In this document: positions 31,479 to 44,000 of the stretch, in pieces | How positions within the stretch are numbered: position 1 is the first letter of the stretch | Layout of the letters: each line of letters begins with the position of its first letter | Program-made: the position numbers and the translations under genes | Notes under the pieces: model-generated | Told to the model about the DNA's origin: nothing | The model's input: only the letters and a program-made list of their open reading frames with translations | Databases searched by the model: none | NCBI GenBank assembly: GCA_037043455.1 | Contig: JAWPHD010000298.1 | Span: forward strand, 453,747 to 517,746 | Source: Cyrtodaria siliqua | Lineage: Eukaryota; Mollusca; Bivalvia; Adapedonta; Hiatellidae | Direction of reading: 5' to 3' | Length of the DNA: 64,000 nt

Positions 31479-32348
31479 TTATAAACTTTTCGGTATATAG
31501 ACGATGGGATCTTCTCCAGGAAATACATCTGTTCTCAATCTGTATGTATCTTTACCTTTTGGTGACAGGTCCACGATCAAATAACCGTAAGGCACCTTTG
31601 TGGCATCTTGGTAAGCTTCCACCAGTATATTGGATTTTCCGGGGAAGAGTTGCCTCCCAAGTGTTGCGATCTGCGAAGTTCCTCTTACATTTTTGAATAA
31701 TATCATATACCAACTATTGAGCGCTATTGTTCTAGCCGATTTACCTTGTCCGTACACATTTTGGGTGATATAGATTACGCTCAACTTCCGATGGTGACAG
31801 CCTTGTGTAAACACTATCTCCATATCTCGGCTTTCTAAGACTTGATGCATGAGATCATCTAACACAATTAGGTTATGTTGATCGTCTTGAAACTCTTCTA
31901 TTTCTGTTTGCGTAGGTAATCCTGGATGTAAGGTAAAATGAGTCAAGTTTCTTTCCATGTCATCGAACAACGGTTGATACACGCCGTAACAATACATCAC
32001 TTTTATAGGCGGATCTTTCGCGGACATGCTATCCCTATGACGCAGAAATTGGTAAACCCACCAATTTTTCCCAACCCCCGTTGGCCTCGCCAACATGAGG
32101 CTAGAACAAGACTCGAACGGTATTAAGCTCAGGTCTGTGTCTCGTTACATCGGCTGCGGTAGCGGCGCTTGGCTGATGCTCATTTCAGGCGGCGGCGGCG
32201 CCTGGCTGATGCTCATTTCTGGCGGCGGCGGCGGCGGAGACGAACTCGATTCACTGATGTGTGTAGGGTGTTTATTTCTTAAATGCCTGATCATGACATC
32301 TGTAATCGAGAAAGTTCGCTGACAGTCGGGACATACTGATCGTTCCAT
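31479..32348 (-). pseudogene. C2H2 zinc finger fused to packaging ATPase, one in-frame stop
   Basis: One frame from ATG 32,348. A C2H2 zinc finger (CPDCQRTFSITDVMIRHLRNKH) is followed by a Ser/Pro linker (SSSSPPPPPP with two EMSISQAP repeats), then a TAA at 32,145, then, still in frame, the ATPase. The Walker A region is LARPTGVGKNWW, with Arg in place of the usual Gly and Asn in place of the usual Thr/Ser. Walker B is HNLIVLDDLM. The sensor region VIYITQNVYGQGKSARTIAL NS completes a HerA/FtsK-type virion packaging ATPase. I recall C2H2-proline-linker-ATPase fusions in other invertebrate Polintons, so I treat this as one gene with a nonsense mutation. The damaged Walker A adds to the evidence for inactivity. 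Confidence 0.75.
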
Positions 32349-32532
32349 ATTTTTATTTTTTTTATTTTTTTAAAATACCCTTATAAACTTTAAATGTGAA
32401 ACTCTTAGTTTCGCACGAAAGCTACTTACACCCTAAACCACGGGAAGGTGGTGGCACTACTTAGGGTACCCGTCTTTCCTCCAAAAACGTCGTTGTTGGT
32501 GATGTTGCGTGTGAGTGTTTGCGTTTGTATTA

Positions 32533-34283
32533 CTAATAACCGTAATCTAAATTGTCAAGCAGCACTCGTTTATCGTAAACGACCCTGTAGTTTTTCTTTT
32601 CTTCTCTATTATAAATGACATTTGTCGTTTTATCTCTAGTAATTGTTATTGGGTTAACAGTTTCGATAAACATTTTACTCGATAATACGACCGTATCGTC
32701 CCTTTTCGTTTGTTGATGCGGTCGTGTAGGTGCTGCTTATCCCCGGATGAATACATGTATGTGTAACCATCTCCTTTACGCTGTCGAAATTTAAAAGCTG
32801 GGCGTTGTTGTAATTGAGACTAAACCCTCTAATTTTGCATACTGTTTTGTTTTTTGAAGTAGTATATGCGTAATTTTTAGGTCCTCCTGAAACGAACTCA
32901 TTAATGTAGTCTCCAACCTGTAATTCATCCGTCAACTCACCGAGAAAGTCGCCGTGGGTGGATCGTATTGATCTGGACTGCTGACATAAATTACACTATT
33001 TGTATCAAAATACAAAACGCTTTCTCCTAAGCTGCTCAGTACTTCGTATAACTTCAGTCTAGCCCAACATGTGGTAAATGTAGCCAAAAACACATTTGTT
33101 TTCATATCTTCAGGCACGAATCCTGACTGGTGTTCCCATTCCAATTGGATGTTTTCTTCGTTGATGATATGAAAGTCTTTAACTTTTTTGGTCGGATCGG
33201 ACAGCTTTTTAAAAAATCCATCTAATTTTACCTCGTGAAAGTACTGACACTGTCCTTGGTTCAGCCGTTGTCCGAATTTACGAGTTCAAGCACAACTTGG
33301 CAATAGAGCATCGGCATATAGCTGGATTCCTTCTTTTTCGAAATAGTTTCGTATATACTGTAATTTGTGCGGATCCGTCTTACTCAAGTCGGGCCAACCT
33401 GACGTTTGTTGTTTGAATTTTAGAAATGTGTTCACATATTCAGCAAACAGTCCACCTTCTTTCTTCAATGGGTCATACTGAGATGATTCTGACCAATGGT
33501 ACACCTCGTACACTTGCATCACTCTGTACTTTTTGCTGATGGCGACCTCGATTTCTGGTGTACACCAAGTACCTATGATGGATCTCTCCTCCTCCGTGTG
33601 CGAACAATATGTAATTGATGTTTCATCAGCGCAGGTACGACATAGCGGGAACTTGAGCTATCCGCACGATTTGTATGGAAGTACAGGATGATAGAGTCCC
33701 CTTGGGGGTAAGATCTTGATCTTAGCGAGACCAAAATATTCGCCTAAAGGCCTAAAATCCTTAGTTATTATATCCGGATGTCCCACTGGGTAGCGACTGT
33801 ATTTGTTGACGTAGGGGTACAAACTAAAATAAAAAAATAATATGCAAAACAATTACAATGCTTTTTTTAGTAATATTTGCTGAACTAATACAATAACTAA
33901 TAATCATTCTTATTATATCGATATTCTGTCATTACTTTTTCATTTTTACTGATGTTATACATAAATCCACATAAACTCAACTTACCTAGTAAAGTCAACG
34001 TATTTGATTTTCTCTTCGCCTGTAGCTTTGTAATATAATTTAGCGGCGTTCGTATGTCCTCCAAAGGGTCTAATCGTTCTTCGATATCGATCTGGGTCTG
34101 ACTGTATCTGTTTTAACCAATCGTGCTCCCAGATGCAAACGTACTTATATCCGAGCTGACATAAGGTAGTTTTTTTAAGAAGTGTCAACGCATACAGTTC
34201 TTCAAACGACTGGTTGGTACGAGAGCTTTTGGTAGTTTGTCTATCATTGGGGTAACATCGTTTGCACCCGTGCCAAATGCAAC
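32533..34283 (-). pseudogene. protein-primed DNA polymerase B, N-terminally truncated, with introns
   Basis: The recognisable part begins at a splice acceptor (TTTACAG, exon start 34,283) with CIWHGCKRCYPND, then LCQLGYKYVCIWEHDW and GHTNAAKLYYKATGEEKIKY VDFT. A 162-bp GT-AG intron (33,985-33,824) splits motif A; the next exon begins LYPYVNKYSRYPVGHPDIIT. An in-frame TAG lies at 33,658. The frame continues LCRTCADETS...EEERSIIGTW and SYDPLKKEGGLFAEYVNTFL KFK-type sequence, then jumps from LLPSCA-stop to KFGQRLNQ, losing motif B. Motif C reads YFDTNSVIYV (Asp to Asn). A frameshift near 32,935 and one near 32,676 precede the C-terminus, which ends at TAG 32,535-32,533. The exonuclease and terminal-protein regions are absent. 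Confidence 0.85.
33824..33985 (-). other. spliceosomal intron in polymerase motif A
   Basis: Donor ACTAG|GTAAGT and acceptor TTATTTTTTTATTTTAG| on the minus strand, 162 bases, phase 2. Joining the flanks gives an uninterrupted DFTSLYP motif, the hallmark of family-B motif A. The intron interior is AT-rich with in-frame stops. Confidence 0.85.
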
Positions 34284-34796
34284 CTGTAAATAAGTTTTCA
34301 AATATATAGGTATAACGATTTTACAAAAGGTACATTTTCATCAATGTATCAGCTTTCTATAAACCGCTGTTTTTTCCGAAAATATACAAGATGTATACAC
34401 TTGACCTAAGGGAGATGCTGTTTATCCACCGTGACAATCACGTATTTCTAAAGGAGGTTTAACATTTTGAATATATTAATTTAAATCGCAATATATATTT
34501 CATATAATTTATTCGGATAGACTCGTGAAAACAAATACGAATGTGTTATTTCACAAACACACACACAAAAAAGGTTTAATATATATATTTATATAGTTCT
34601 AAACCGTTGGACTTGTATAGTTGTTTGTCATGGATTAATTCAATATTTTGTTTTAAAACAATATGAACTAAAATGTTTAATCAGGAAACGTATACTGGAA
34701 TTATGGATTACTTAAAGGGAGTACATCAAGATTGGTCATTCTTTTAGAAATGTTCAAAATACATTATTTCTATATTAAATTGATCAAAATGATCAA
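34284..34796 (-). other. non-coding stretch between polymerase acceptor and right terminal repeat
   Basis: About 510 AT-rich bases with no recognisable polymerase exon in any minus-strand frame. Either it is an intron whose upstream exon was deleted, or the N-terminal coding region was replaced. Confidence 0.5.
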
Positions 34797-35153
34797 AACC
34801 ATAAAACCCTCATCATTGACAATATACAATACATCTTTTGTAGCCATTGTTACTTAGACCCCCTGTTACATCGTAATGAACTTCAGCGATCCTTTATACC
34901 ATTTATGATCAGTGTTTTCGATCCACCGATTGGTCGAGATATGTTGCTCACACATGCGCATGCCCTCAAAACTCTTTTTACCTATCAAATCAGTCGCGCT
35001 CTTTAAAAAACGTGTCGAAACGCGTACCTAATCGAGGTCACCTTAGCTACGGATCTATTTTAAGATACCCTTTCTATAATTTATGCGTGAGGTCATCCTC
35101 TGGGGGCATGGCTTCACCTGTCAATCATGCCTATAAAGTGACGGGCTTGTAGT
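34797..35153 (-). repeat. right terminal inverted repeat of the Polinton
   Basis: Complement of 24,827-25,183, ending GGGCTTGTAGT next to the CAGTTG duplication at 35,154. It includes the inward TATAAAG box (34,892-34,898) and a copy of the first codons of the PC4-like gene, which here run into an early stop. Confidence 0.9.
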
Positions 35154-37670
35154 CAGTTGCCAGACATTTTAACTCAGCAAGTAACATTCAATTATGGCTC
35201 ACAGGTCAGTTGCCATATATCGCACTATAGCATGTAACATTCATCTATGGATCACAGGTCAGTTGCTAGATAGTTCAATATAGTAAGTACATTCAATAAT
35301 GGATCACAGGTCAGTTGCCGTATATCGCAATGTAGCAGGTAACATTCAGTTATGGATCTCTGGTCAGTTGTCAGATATTTCATTATAGCTCGGAATATTC
35401 AATTATGGATCACAGGTCAGCTGCCATATATTTCAATATAGCAAGTAACATTCAATAATGGTTCACAGGTCAGTTGCCAGACATTTTAACTAAGCAAGTA
35501 ACATTCAATTATGAATCACAGGTCAGTTGCCATATATTTCAATATAGCAAGTTACATGCAATACGAGATCAGAGGTCAATTGCTATATATCACAATATAG
35601 CACGTAACATGCAATACGAGATCAGAGGTCAATTGCTATACATGTATATCACAATATAGCACGTAACATGCAATACTGGATCACAGGTCAGTTGCTATAT
35701 ATCACAATATAGCACGTAACATGCAATACTGGATCACAGGTCAGTTGCTATATATCACAATATAGCACGTAACATGCAATACTGGATCACAGGTCAGTTG
35801 CCATATATCACAATATAGCACGTAACATTCAGTTATGGATCACAGGTCAGTTTGCAGATACAATATAATTATGTGTGTGTTCTACAAAATATACAAGTAA
35901 AACAAACCATTCAACTATGGATCACAGGTCAGTTACCAGGTAAAATATAATAATGTGTGTGTTCTACAACAACGACAAGTAACATTCAATTGTGGATCAC
36001 AAGTCAGTTGCCAGATACAATATAATAATGAGTTCAATATAGTAAGTACATTCAATAAAGGATCACAGGTCAGTTGCCATATATTTCAATATAGCAAGTA
36101 ACATTCAATAATGGTTCACAGGTCAGTTGCCAGACATTTTAACTAAGCAAGTAACATTCTATAATGAATCACAGGTCAGTTGCCGTTTATTTCAATATAG
36201 CAAGTAACATGCAATACGAGATCAGAGGTCGATTGCTATATATCACAATATAGCACGTAACATGCAATACTGGATCACAGGTCAGTTGCCATATATCACA
36301 ATATAGCACGTAACATTCAGTTATGGATCACAGGTCAGTTTGCAGATACAATATAATTATGTGTGTGTTCTACAACATATACAAGTAAAAAACCTATTAA
36401 ACTATGGATCACAGGTCAGTTGCCAGATAAAATATAATACTGTGTGTGTTCTACAACAAAGACAAGTAACATTCAATTATGGATCACAAGTCAGTTGCCA
36501 GATAAAATATAATAATGTGTGTGTTCTACAACAACGACAAGTAACATTCAATTATAGATCACAGGTCAGTTTTAAGATACAATATAATAATGTGTGTGTT
36601 CCACAACAAAGACAAGTAACATTCAATTATGGATCATAAGTCAGTTGCCAGATACAATATAATAATGTGTGTGTTCTACAACAAAAACATAAAATATAAT
36701 AATGTGTGTGTTCTACAACAAAGGCATAAAATATAATAAGGTGTGTGTTCAACAAAGACAAGTAATATTCTATTATGGATCACAGGTCAGTTTCCAGATA
36801 AAATATAATAATGTGTGTGTTCTACAACAAAGACAAGTAACATTCAATTATGGATCAGAGGTCAGTTGCCAGATATTTCAATGTAGCAAGTAATTATCAA
36901 TTCTGGATCACACATTAATTGCCAGATAACACAATATAGCACGTCACATTAAACTATAAATCACAGGTCAGTTGCCAGATATTTCAATATAGCAAGTAAC
37001 ATTCAATTACGGGTCATTCAATTATGGGTCAGTCGCCAGATATCACAATATAGCACGTAACATTCAATTATGGATTACAGGTCAGTTGCCAGACATTTTA
37101 AATAAGCAAGTAACATTCAATTATGGATCACAGGTCAGTTGCCATATATCGTAATATAGCACGTACCATTCAACTATGGACCACCGGTCAGTTGCCAGAT
37201 AGTTCAATATAGCAAGTACATTCAATAATGGATCACAGGTCAGTTGCCATATCACAATATAGCACGTAACATTCAATTATAGATCACAGGTCAGCTGCCA
37301 TATATTTCAATATAGCAAGTTACATTCAATAATGGGTCACAGGTCAGTTGTCAGACATTTGAACTAAGCAAGTAACATTCAATTATGAATCAAAGGTCAG
37401 TTGCCATATATCACAGTATAGCAAGTAACATTCAATTATGAATAACAGATCAGTTGCCATATATCACAATATAGCACGTAACATTCAATTATTGATCAGA
37501 GGTCAGTTGACCGATATCACAATATAGCACGTTACATTCAATTGTGGATCACAGGTCAGTTGCCAGATATCACAATATAGCATGTAACATTCAATTATGG
37601 ATCGCAGGTCAGTTGCGAGATATCACAATATAGCAAGTAACATGCAATTGTAGATCACAGGTCAGTTCGG
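35154..37670. repeat. satellite array, right part
   Basis: Same units as the left part, beginning with the second CAGTTG duplication. Higher-order similarity is visible: blocks at 35,450-35,960, 36,050-36,430 and 23,440-23,800 share the same order of variant units (TAATGGTTC, ATGAATCACA, ATACGAGATCAGAGGTCAAT, ATACTGGATCACAGG). Isolated units occur at 37,840-37,920 and 38,575-38,640. Confidence 0.9.
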
Positions 37671-37949
37671 CATCCAAATATACCATTATATTGTATATTT
37701 TGTAATGATTTATAGTATTATCCAGTGAAAAGAAAAGCCATATATACTCCGAGCTCTATTTTGTTTGAACCAGTGTGTTATATAAATATGAAAACAAAAC
37801 CCAAAAATCGAAAAATAGATCAACAACAACAATGAACATTCAATTATGATTCACAGGTCAGTTGTCAGATTAAATTTAAAACAAGTAACATTCGATCATG
37901 GATCATCGGTCACTTGCCAGAAATAATACTTTACTTTTATAGCAGAAGT

Positions 37950-38560
37950 AGATATGAAAACCGAACAGGAAAAGTGGCATTCAAGGACGAAAGTCAACCA
38001 CAAACACACACAAAAACATAGAACGACTTTAAAAAATGAATAAAATGCAAGATAAGACATCACACACACACAAGGATTGACAATAGCGCTATTGCCTTTG
38101 AATGGTCAGTGGCAACACGCAGCTGGGGATTTAAACCAGGTTCTAGGGTTACCAAACCTCACTCTTACCCTATTGTCATCCCAATAAACGGGACAGTGTA
38201 AACAAAGATATCCCCGCCAGGTTATAATCTCTAACAAACAAGGCAGCATTAATAGGCACTATAAGTAAAACACATAAATAATCATGTATATATAATATAA
38301 CAAAGCAAAAAACTAGAAAGCCACAAAGTAAGTATTCAAAAAACATGTTGCAGTCTCAATATATAAAATGTCAATAGTACGAAAGTTTGAGCCATCCCGA
38401 ATATGGTATGCAATGTGGTATTTTCATACCATTTCATGACCGGCGCCATACTGTCGCAGATTCTAACAAAATACGTTGCCCCAAACGAGAAAACAAATAA
38501 ACAAATAATATTTAGTTGAGAACAAAGAAGCCTTCCTATCACAAGTCACAGTCAAAAGAC
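37950..38560 (-). mobile_element. YLDD retroelement 3' tail, antisense
   Basis: Begins with CGAACAGGAAAAGTGGCATT CAAGGACG, then GGTCAGTGGCAACACGC, TTTAAACCAGGTTCTAGGG, CCCAATAAACGGGACAGTGT and the AACAAACAAGGCAGCATTAA TAGGC block. No coding part. Confidence 0.7.
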
Positions 38561-38639
38561 TAAATTAAAAATCAGATAACATATAGCAAGGAATATTCAA
38601 TTATGGATCACAGAACCGTTGCCAGATAAACAGTACGAC

Positions 38640-39093
38640 AATGTTCAAGTCTACTTGCCTTCAGACTTATATTTCACAGATTTTCTTTTGAAAATAGTTA
38701 ATATACATTTAATACAATGAAACGTAATTATGATTAATTGTTTTTGTGGATGGTACAGAAAGTTATGTGTTCTGATTTCTGCAATATTCATTAATTTGTG
38801 TTTTTACAAAATTAGCACCTCCGTAACTCTGAGGTCAAGGGCATGAGCATTTAAACGGCAGATATATTTTCCGCATGAGCTCACGCCCTGGCGGTGGAGT
38901 CTTTTATGAGGATTTTTATATTTTAATTTCAGGCACCTGTTTCTGACTTCTCTGTGCAATTATGCCCTTACATGTGACGAACCTCATTCATTTAATTTTG
39001 TTACATACGGTAGTAACCTATAGGTGTCCAGTTCACATTTTTTTTAAATATTTCCTTTATCATCAATGTATATCAACAGTATTTTTATTTCAG
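38640..39093. other. 5' flank/intron upstream of transporter exon
   Basis: No upstream coding exon of the transporter was recognised here. The polypyrimidine-AG acceptor TTTTTATTTCAG ends at 39,093. Confidence 0.4.
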
Positions 39094-41021
39094 CAAACAC
39101 AGATGGCTCGTCCTCATCGTTGTGCTCTTTCTCTCCACAACTCATTTTGGCGTTATATTTTCATTTGGAGCAGTATTCGTTGCCATGTTGGACACGTATA
39201 AAGAAGGGAGATTACTGACAACCATGGTCCAATCATTACTGGTTGGAGTTGCCCTAACCACTGGTAAGTCAATACGGCTGAACTTATTATGACGTTTCGC
39301 AAACTATGTCACAGTTAACAGTTTAACTGGTAAAAGTTAAATATACATACGTATATGAATTGTATACTTTGTGTTATAAATGTACGTCATCATTCTAATG
39401 CTTTGTAGAAACACAACTATCAAATGCTCTATTGTGTTTTGACTCAAATACTTAAGTGGTAGATATCTAAATAACGATTCTTTTTGTAAATTAATGCTTT
39501 GTGATACATATAAATGCTATTGGCGTAGCTTAAGAAGAATATTTTTGTTATATTTTCCCCAGTATCTTCTGTAAATACAAATATTGGATCTGTGACGTGG
39601 TCTTAATTTTTAACTCGGGACATTTTTGAACTTGAAAATCTAGGGTATACACGTGGGTATAAACGTCAACATGATATGGTCATAACCGCGTTTGATAAAC
39701 GTTTTAACAAGTTTGCAAATCACATCAACATAGAAGTCAGGTTGTCGCAGAAAAAATCGGAAATTACTTTTATATTTAAATGAAGATCAGGGTTACGATA
39801 ATACATTTTGCAAATGGTTGTCGAAGCTTATGGTAACGTAGCCCTGACTGAGTAGCCTTTTATAAAGATCACTCGAATACAAGCTCTAGAAAAAACGAAT
39901 AAGTTTAGAAACATAGATACTATAACAAGTTGATTGGGGAACATGGCCATCTAAGTGGTGTTAATTAACGTTATCAAAATTAAAATCATATACCTTTTCA
40001 TAAATTGTGCCGATCCTTTATCCATTTTCAAAAGCTTTGTTCTGTTGAAGTAAGGGTTGGCGATAGGGCTACCGCTTTGGAACGGTAAGTGGCAAAAAAG
40101 GCCGCTGGGGGTTTAAACCAGGTTATAGGATGCACCAAACCTCACACTTATCCGAAAAGCTTAGCTGCTTAAGGATCACATCACGTAAAACAAAAGTGTG
40201 CAACGGCAACTCTGGGATTAATTTATTTCGGTCAAGTAAACATCAGGAGACGTTCTTGATACAATTTGCATTACATTCTTAGTAATTCTTGTTTGTTGTG
40301 TACGTGTGTCTTTTGGTTGTCTGTGTTCTTTAAATGCTTCCCTTTATAGAACGTTTATAAAAAATGTCGAAAACTTTTAGATGGGGCTAAACTACATGTT
40401 AATGTCGTATTATACTACCGGTAAAAACATATTGTATGATGGTATTGCTTAAACTATTAGAAATTAATCAGTAACGTTTATTTAATTTCATTTACAGGTG
40501 CTATAAGTGGTATTTTGGCGTCAAGATTCGGAGTGGTAAAGGTTGCACTAGCCGGTTCAATACTGACACCTCTGGGATTTATAGTCTCATTCTTTTCTAC
40601 TTCTGTTTTTTATCTGGATATTAGTATTGGCGTAGTATCAGGTAACACTTATAATGATTCGTATACTTCTATTGTTATTTAGTTATTCTACTGTTTAGAA
40701 GGATTATCCTTTTATTTAACAACATTCAGAATATCAGCACAATCGTTAAGAAATATAAAAAGATCGGACAGGGAAAGTACATACTGGTAAATACTCTCCT
40801 AAATACTGTACTGGAAAGTATAATACTTTGATTTGTTTTGCACTAGTAACTTTCGAAATATATCAACTAATATTGTAGAAAATTACGTCAAATATAACTC
40901 GCATATAATTATATATATTTAACATTGCGAAATAATGCCCGAATCCTTTAGAAATTAAATAAATTTCAATATACTACAATCATGATTTAACAAAATAACA
41001 TACGATAAAATATAACTTGTC

Positions 41022-41069
<48 letters not shown>

Positions 41070-44000
41070 CAGTAAGTATGACTAACTTCAGAAAAGCTTT
41101 ATTAAAACTTTGTTTTTATTGCATACGCTTGCTGTATACAAAACCAGGACAAACACATTCGAATAACAGAACTTGTTGAAGAATTGGTACTATATGGTGC
41201 TTTAATAATAAACACTTAATTTAAAAATACCAGAGCGTCCAAAGATATTAAAATGTACGGAACCTCTGACGACAAAGAGACCTTACATAATCAAACAGAA
41301 AATTAGGTCGAAACATATAGTTTCCTTTAAAATAAAAACAACAGCACATTTGATATAATGTTTGTCACTTTCGTTTATTTGTGTCATTGTTTTGTTTTAT
41401 GGTGTAGCATATATTGAATAACTGTCATTTTGAACACATACACACACACGCACGCACTCACACGCGCACTCTCTTTCTCTCTTTCTCTCTTTCTCTCTCT
41501 TTCCTCTCTCTCTCTCTCTCTCATGGAATCCACAGTAGTATTTGGTTTCCGTGACCTCGCTCATAATGTAAGCTCTTGAGTATTATGTTCCGGATTTTGT
41601 TTTGATAAACGGGCACCGCTTTTGTATGTTTTCACTTTTTACAATTTCAAAAATGCATTATTGATATCACAAAATCGATTCTGTGATGTCAATATTTTTC
41701 ATAATAACCAGATGAAACAAAAGATTTATTGATATCACATATTCAATTTGATCATTGATATCCATAATTCGATGTTTGGATATGAGTTAATCAGGCAGTT
41801 TATTTTAACCATAAAATAAAATATGCATGACATCAGCCAATGTTGATTTGTGATATCATTAAAACAACACAATCAATAAGTGAAATAACGGAATAATTAA
41901 TGCTTTAATATATTATGTGTTGATTCTTATAACTTTAAAACCACTTCATGCAATTGTAAGTCACATGCGGAACTAAAATTCTACCTTACAGATGGTACGC
42001 CTAAGTCTGTACTTTGATATATTTGAATGGAAATTAGGAACAACTTTCGCATGTCAGAAAAGGCGTTACATTACCTATCTACTTAAACATTTGTATATTA
42101 TATTAGAAGTTGTCTTTTTCCTTTCAGGTATTGGTGTTTCATTTGTCTACATTAGTGGTACTGTTGCTCTTAGTCAAATATTTACTGGTTCTCGGAAGTT
42201 GTTGGTTATTGCTTTACAAAATACGTGCGTTAGCATTGCTAGCATTTTATACCCTTACCTGTTCGAATGGCTGTTGACAATGTATGGACTGCATGGGACC
42301 TTCCTCATTTTAGGAGGAATATATCTTAACAGCTTTGTATCAGTCGTGGTGTTTGCATTTGACAGGGATATATCTCCAATAAGCACAAACGATATCAATA
42401 AACATGGTTCTACAGGAACTGACCAATCGATAAAAGAAACAAGATACTCTGGTTCCACGCAAAAAACGCATGTTCCACCAAATGACATTGCCGCCTCTAG
42501 TGCAGTGAGACTGTTGACTAAACCATACGTACTCCTACTGATAGGAACATCGATAACAGTGTCATCGTTGAATGGCTTTATGATGATCGTCCTTGATCTT
42601 TTTATTCGGAAAGGCTTTAGCAGTCAGGATGGTCTATTTTTCTTTATACCTTTCAGCATAAGCGGCCTTGTTTTTCGACTTTTACCAGGGCTTGTTGCAC
42701 TTAGGAAGGGTGTGAATGTAGCATTGTTTCCAATTATATACTGTATTTGTGGTTTTGCGGGTCAGATGTTGATGCTTACATCAAGCTATAGTTTACTGCT
42801 GTTTGGAGGGGCTCTGAGTGGTATTGCCATCGGAGGTGTAGTATCAGCAGCTTCACTTATCGTCGTGAAAATCGTTGGAAATGAACACATTGGGATTGGA
42901 ATTGGACTGATTTTTACGGCGATCGGAGTTTTGTCGACAATCACTGGACCATTGTATGGTAATTGATTTATAATTGATTTTATAATATTGTTGGTATTTC
43001 TATGGGTACTAACTAAGCGCCACTAGTCGCATATTTGTTTTTATACTGACAGAGACTTTGTTTTAGGTTTGTCACCTTCTAACCAGGGATACTTTATTGA
43101 TCCGTTTAATCATATATCACAGTATCTGGATGACACACTCAGTAATGATAATCCTTTCTTGGCTTATATGATCACTAATATTTATCCACCAGAGCTCACT
43201 TTCAACAGTTCGGAAACCATAGCAGCATTCCTCGATCGTCATCTCTCGATTTTAAATGATTACATACATACTAAAATATATGAAAAGAGAAAAATGACTT
43301 TAGCTTGTACATCGTTAACTATCCGCATTCAGATGGGGACATACTTCTTGTTTCAGGTTTCATCATACAAGGTTTATATCTCCCAGATCATTCGTTTTGC
43401 ATGTAGTGATGTTAAGGAATTCAGTGATCGAAATCAAATAATTACAAGTAAACGTCAGCAAGTTTTTTTCCCCACAAACTAGGTAGATCTTTTTAAAAGT
43501 TCTATCGCCGCAATAACTGGAGAAGTACAACACCAACCTAAAACCATTTCTGCGACTAGGCAGATCATAACTTTTATTTTATGGACATGTGATCTATAAA
43601 CTTCGGAAATTAAAAGGGTCTAAGGGATTACTTGATCCACTGTCAAAATTTCAGATTTTTTACATATTCTTAAATATCCTTATAAACCTCTCAGGGACAT
43701 TACAAACCATCTATTTTAATATACATATTTAGATGTAGGTTTAAATATTACGAAAATGTCTTAAATAGATAGAAAATATTGTTTAAAAAACTGATAAAAT
43801 TTGATTTAAGTTAAGATTTTGCTTAGAAGCTTTATAAATACGGACCCTCCTTGAACTACTTTTCCTGGTTTATATCTACTTATACTTGTATTGCCTATTA
43901 AGTTGCCTAGTTTGTTAACGGATACAGCCTGGCGGTGATTTCTTTATTTACACTGTCCCGTTTTATTGGGATGACAGTTGTGTAAGAGGGAGGTTTGGTG

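Larger units (their letters stand above)
24827..35153. mobile_element. Polinton/Maverick element, 10,327 bp, inactive
   Basis: Polintons are self-synthesising DNA transposons related to adintoviruses, with protein-primed DNA polymerase, retroviral-type integrase and capsid genes. This copy has 357-bp terminal inverted repeats, a 6-bp target duplication and all the diagnostic genes: polymerase B, integrase, packaging ATPase, major and minor capsid proteins and adenain-type protease, all on the minus strand. A plus-strand arm carries PC4-like, BIR and TBP-like genes. It is shorter than the usual 15-20 kb. The polymerase N-terminus and the minor-capsid N-terminus are missing, and almost every gene carries at least one stop or frameshift, so it cannot be autonomous. 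The element sits inside the satellite array. Confidence 0.95.
40642..42127. other. transporter intron 2 with microsatellites
   Basis: Contains (GA)n at 41,030-41,067 and a (CA)/(CT)n stretch at 41,440-41,521, plus unremarkable AT-rich DNA. Confidence 0.7.
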
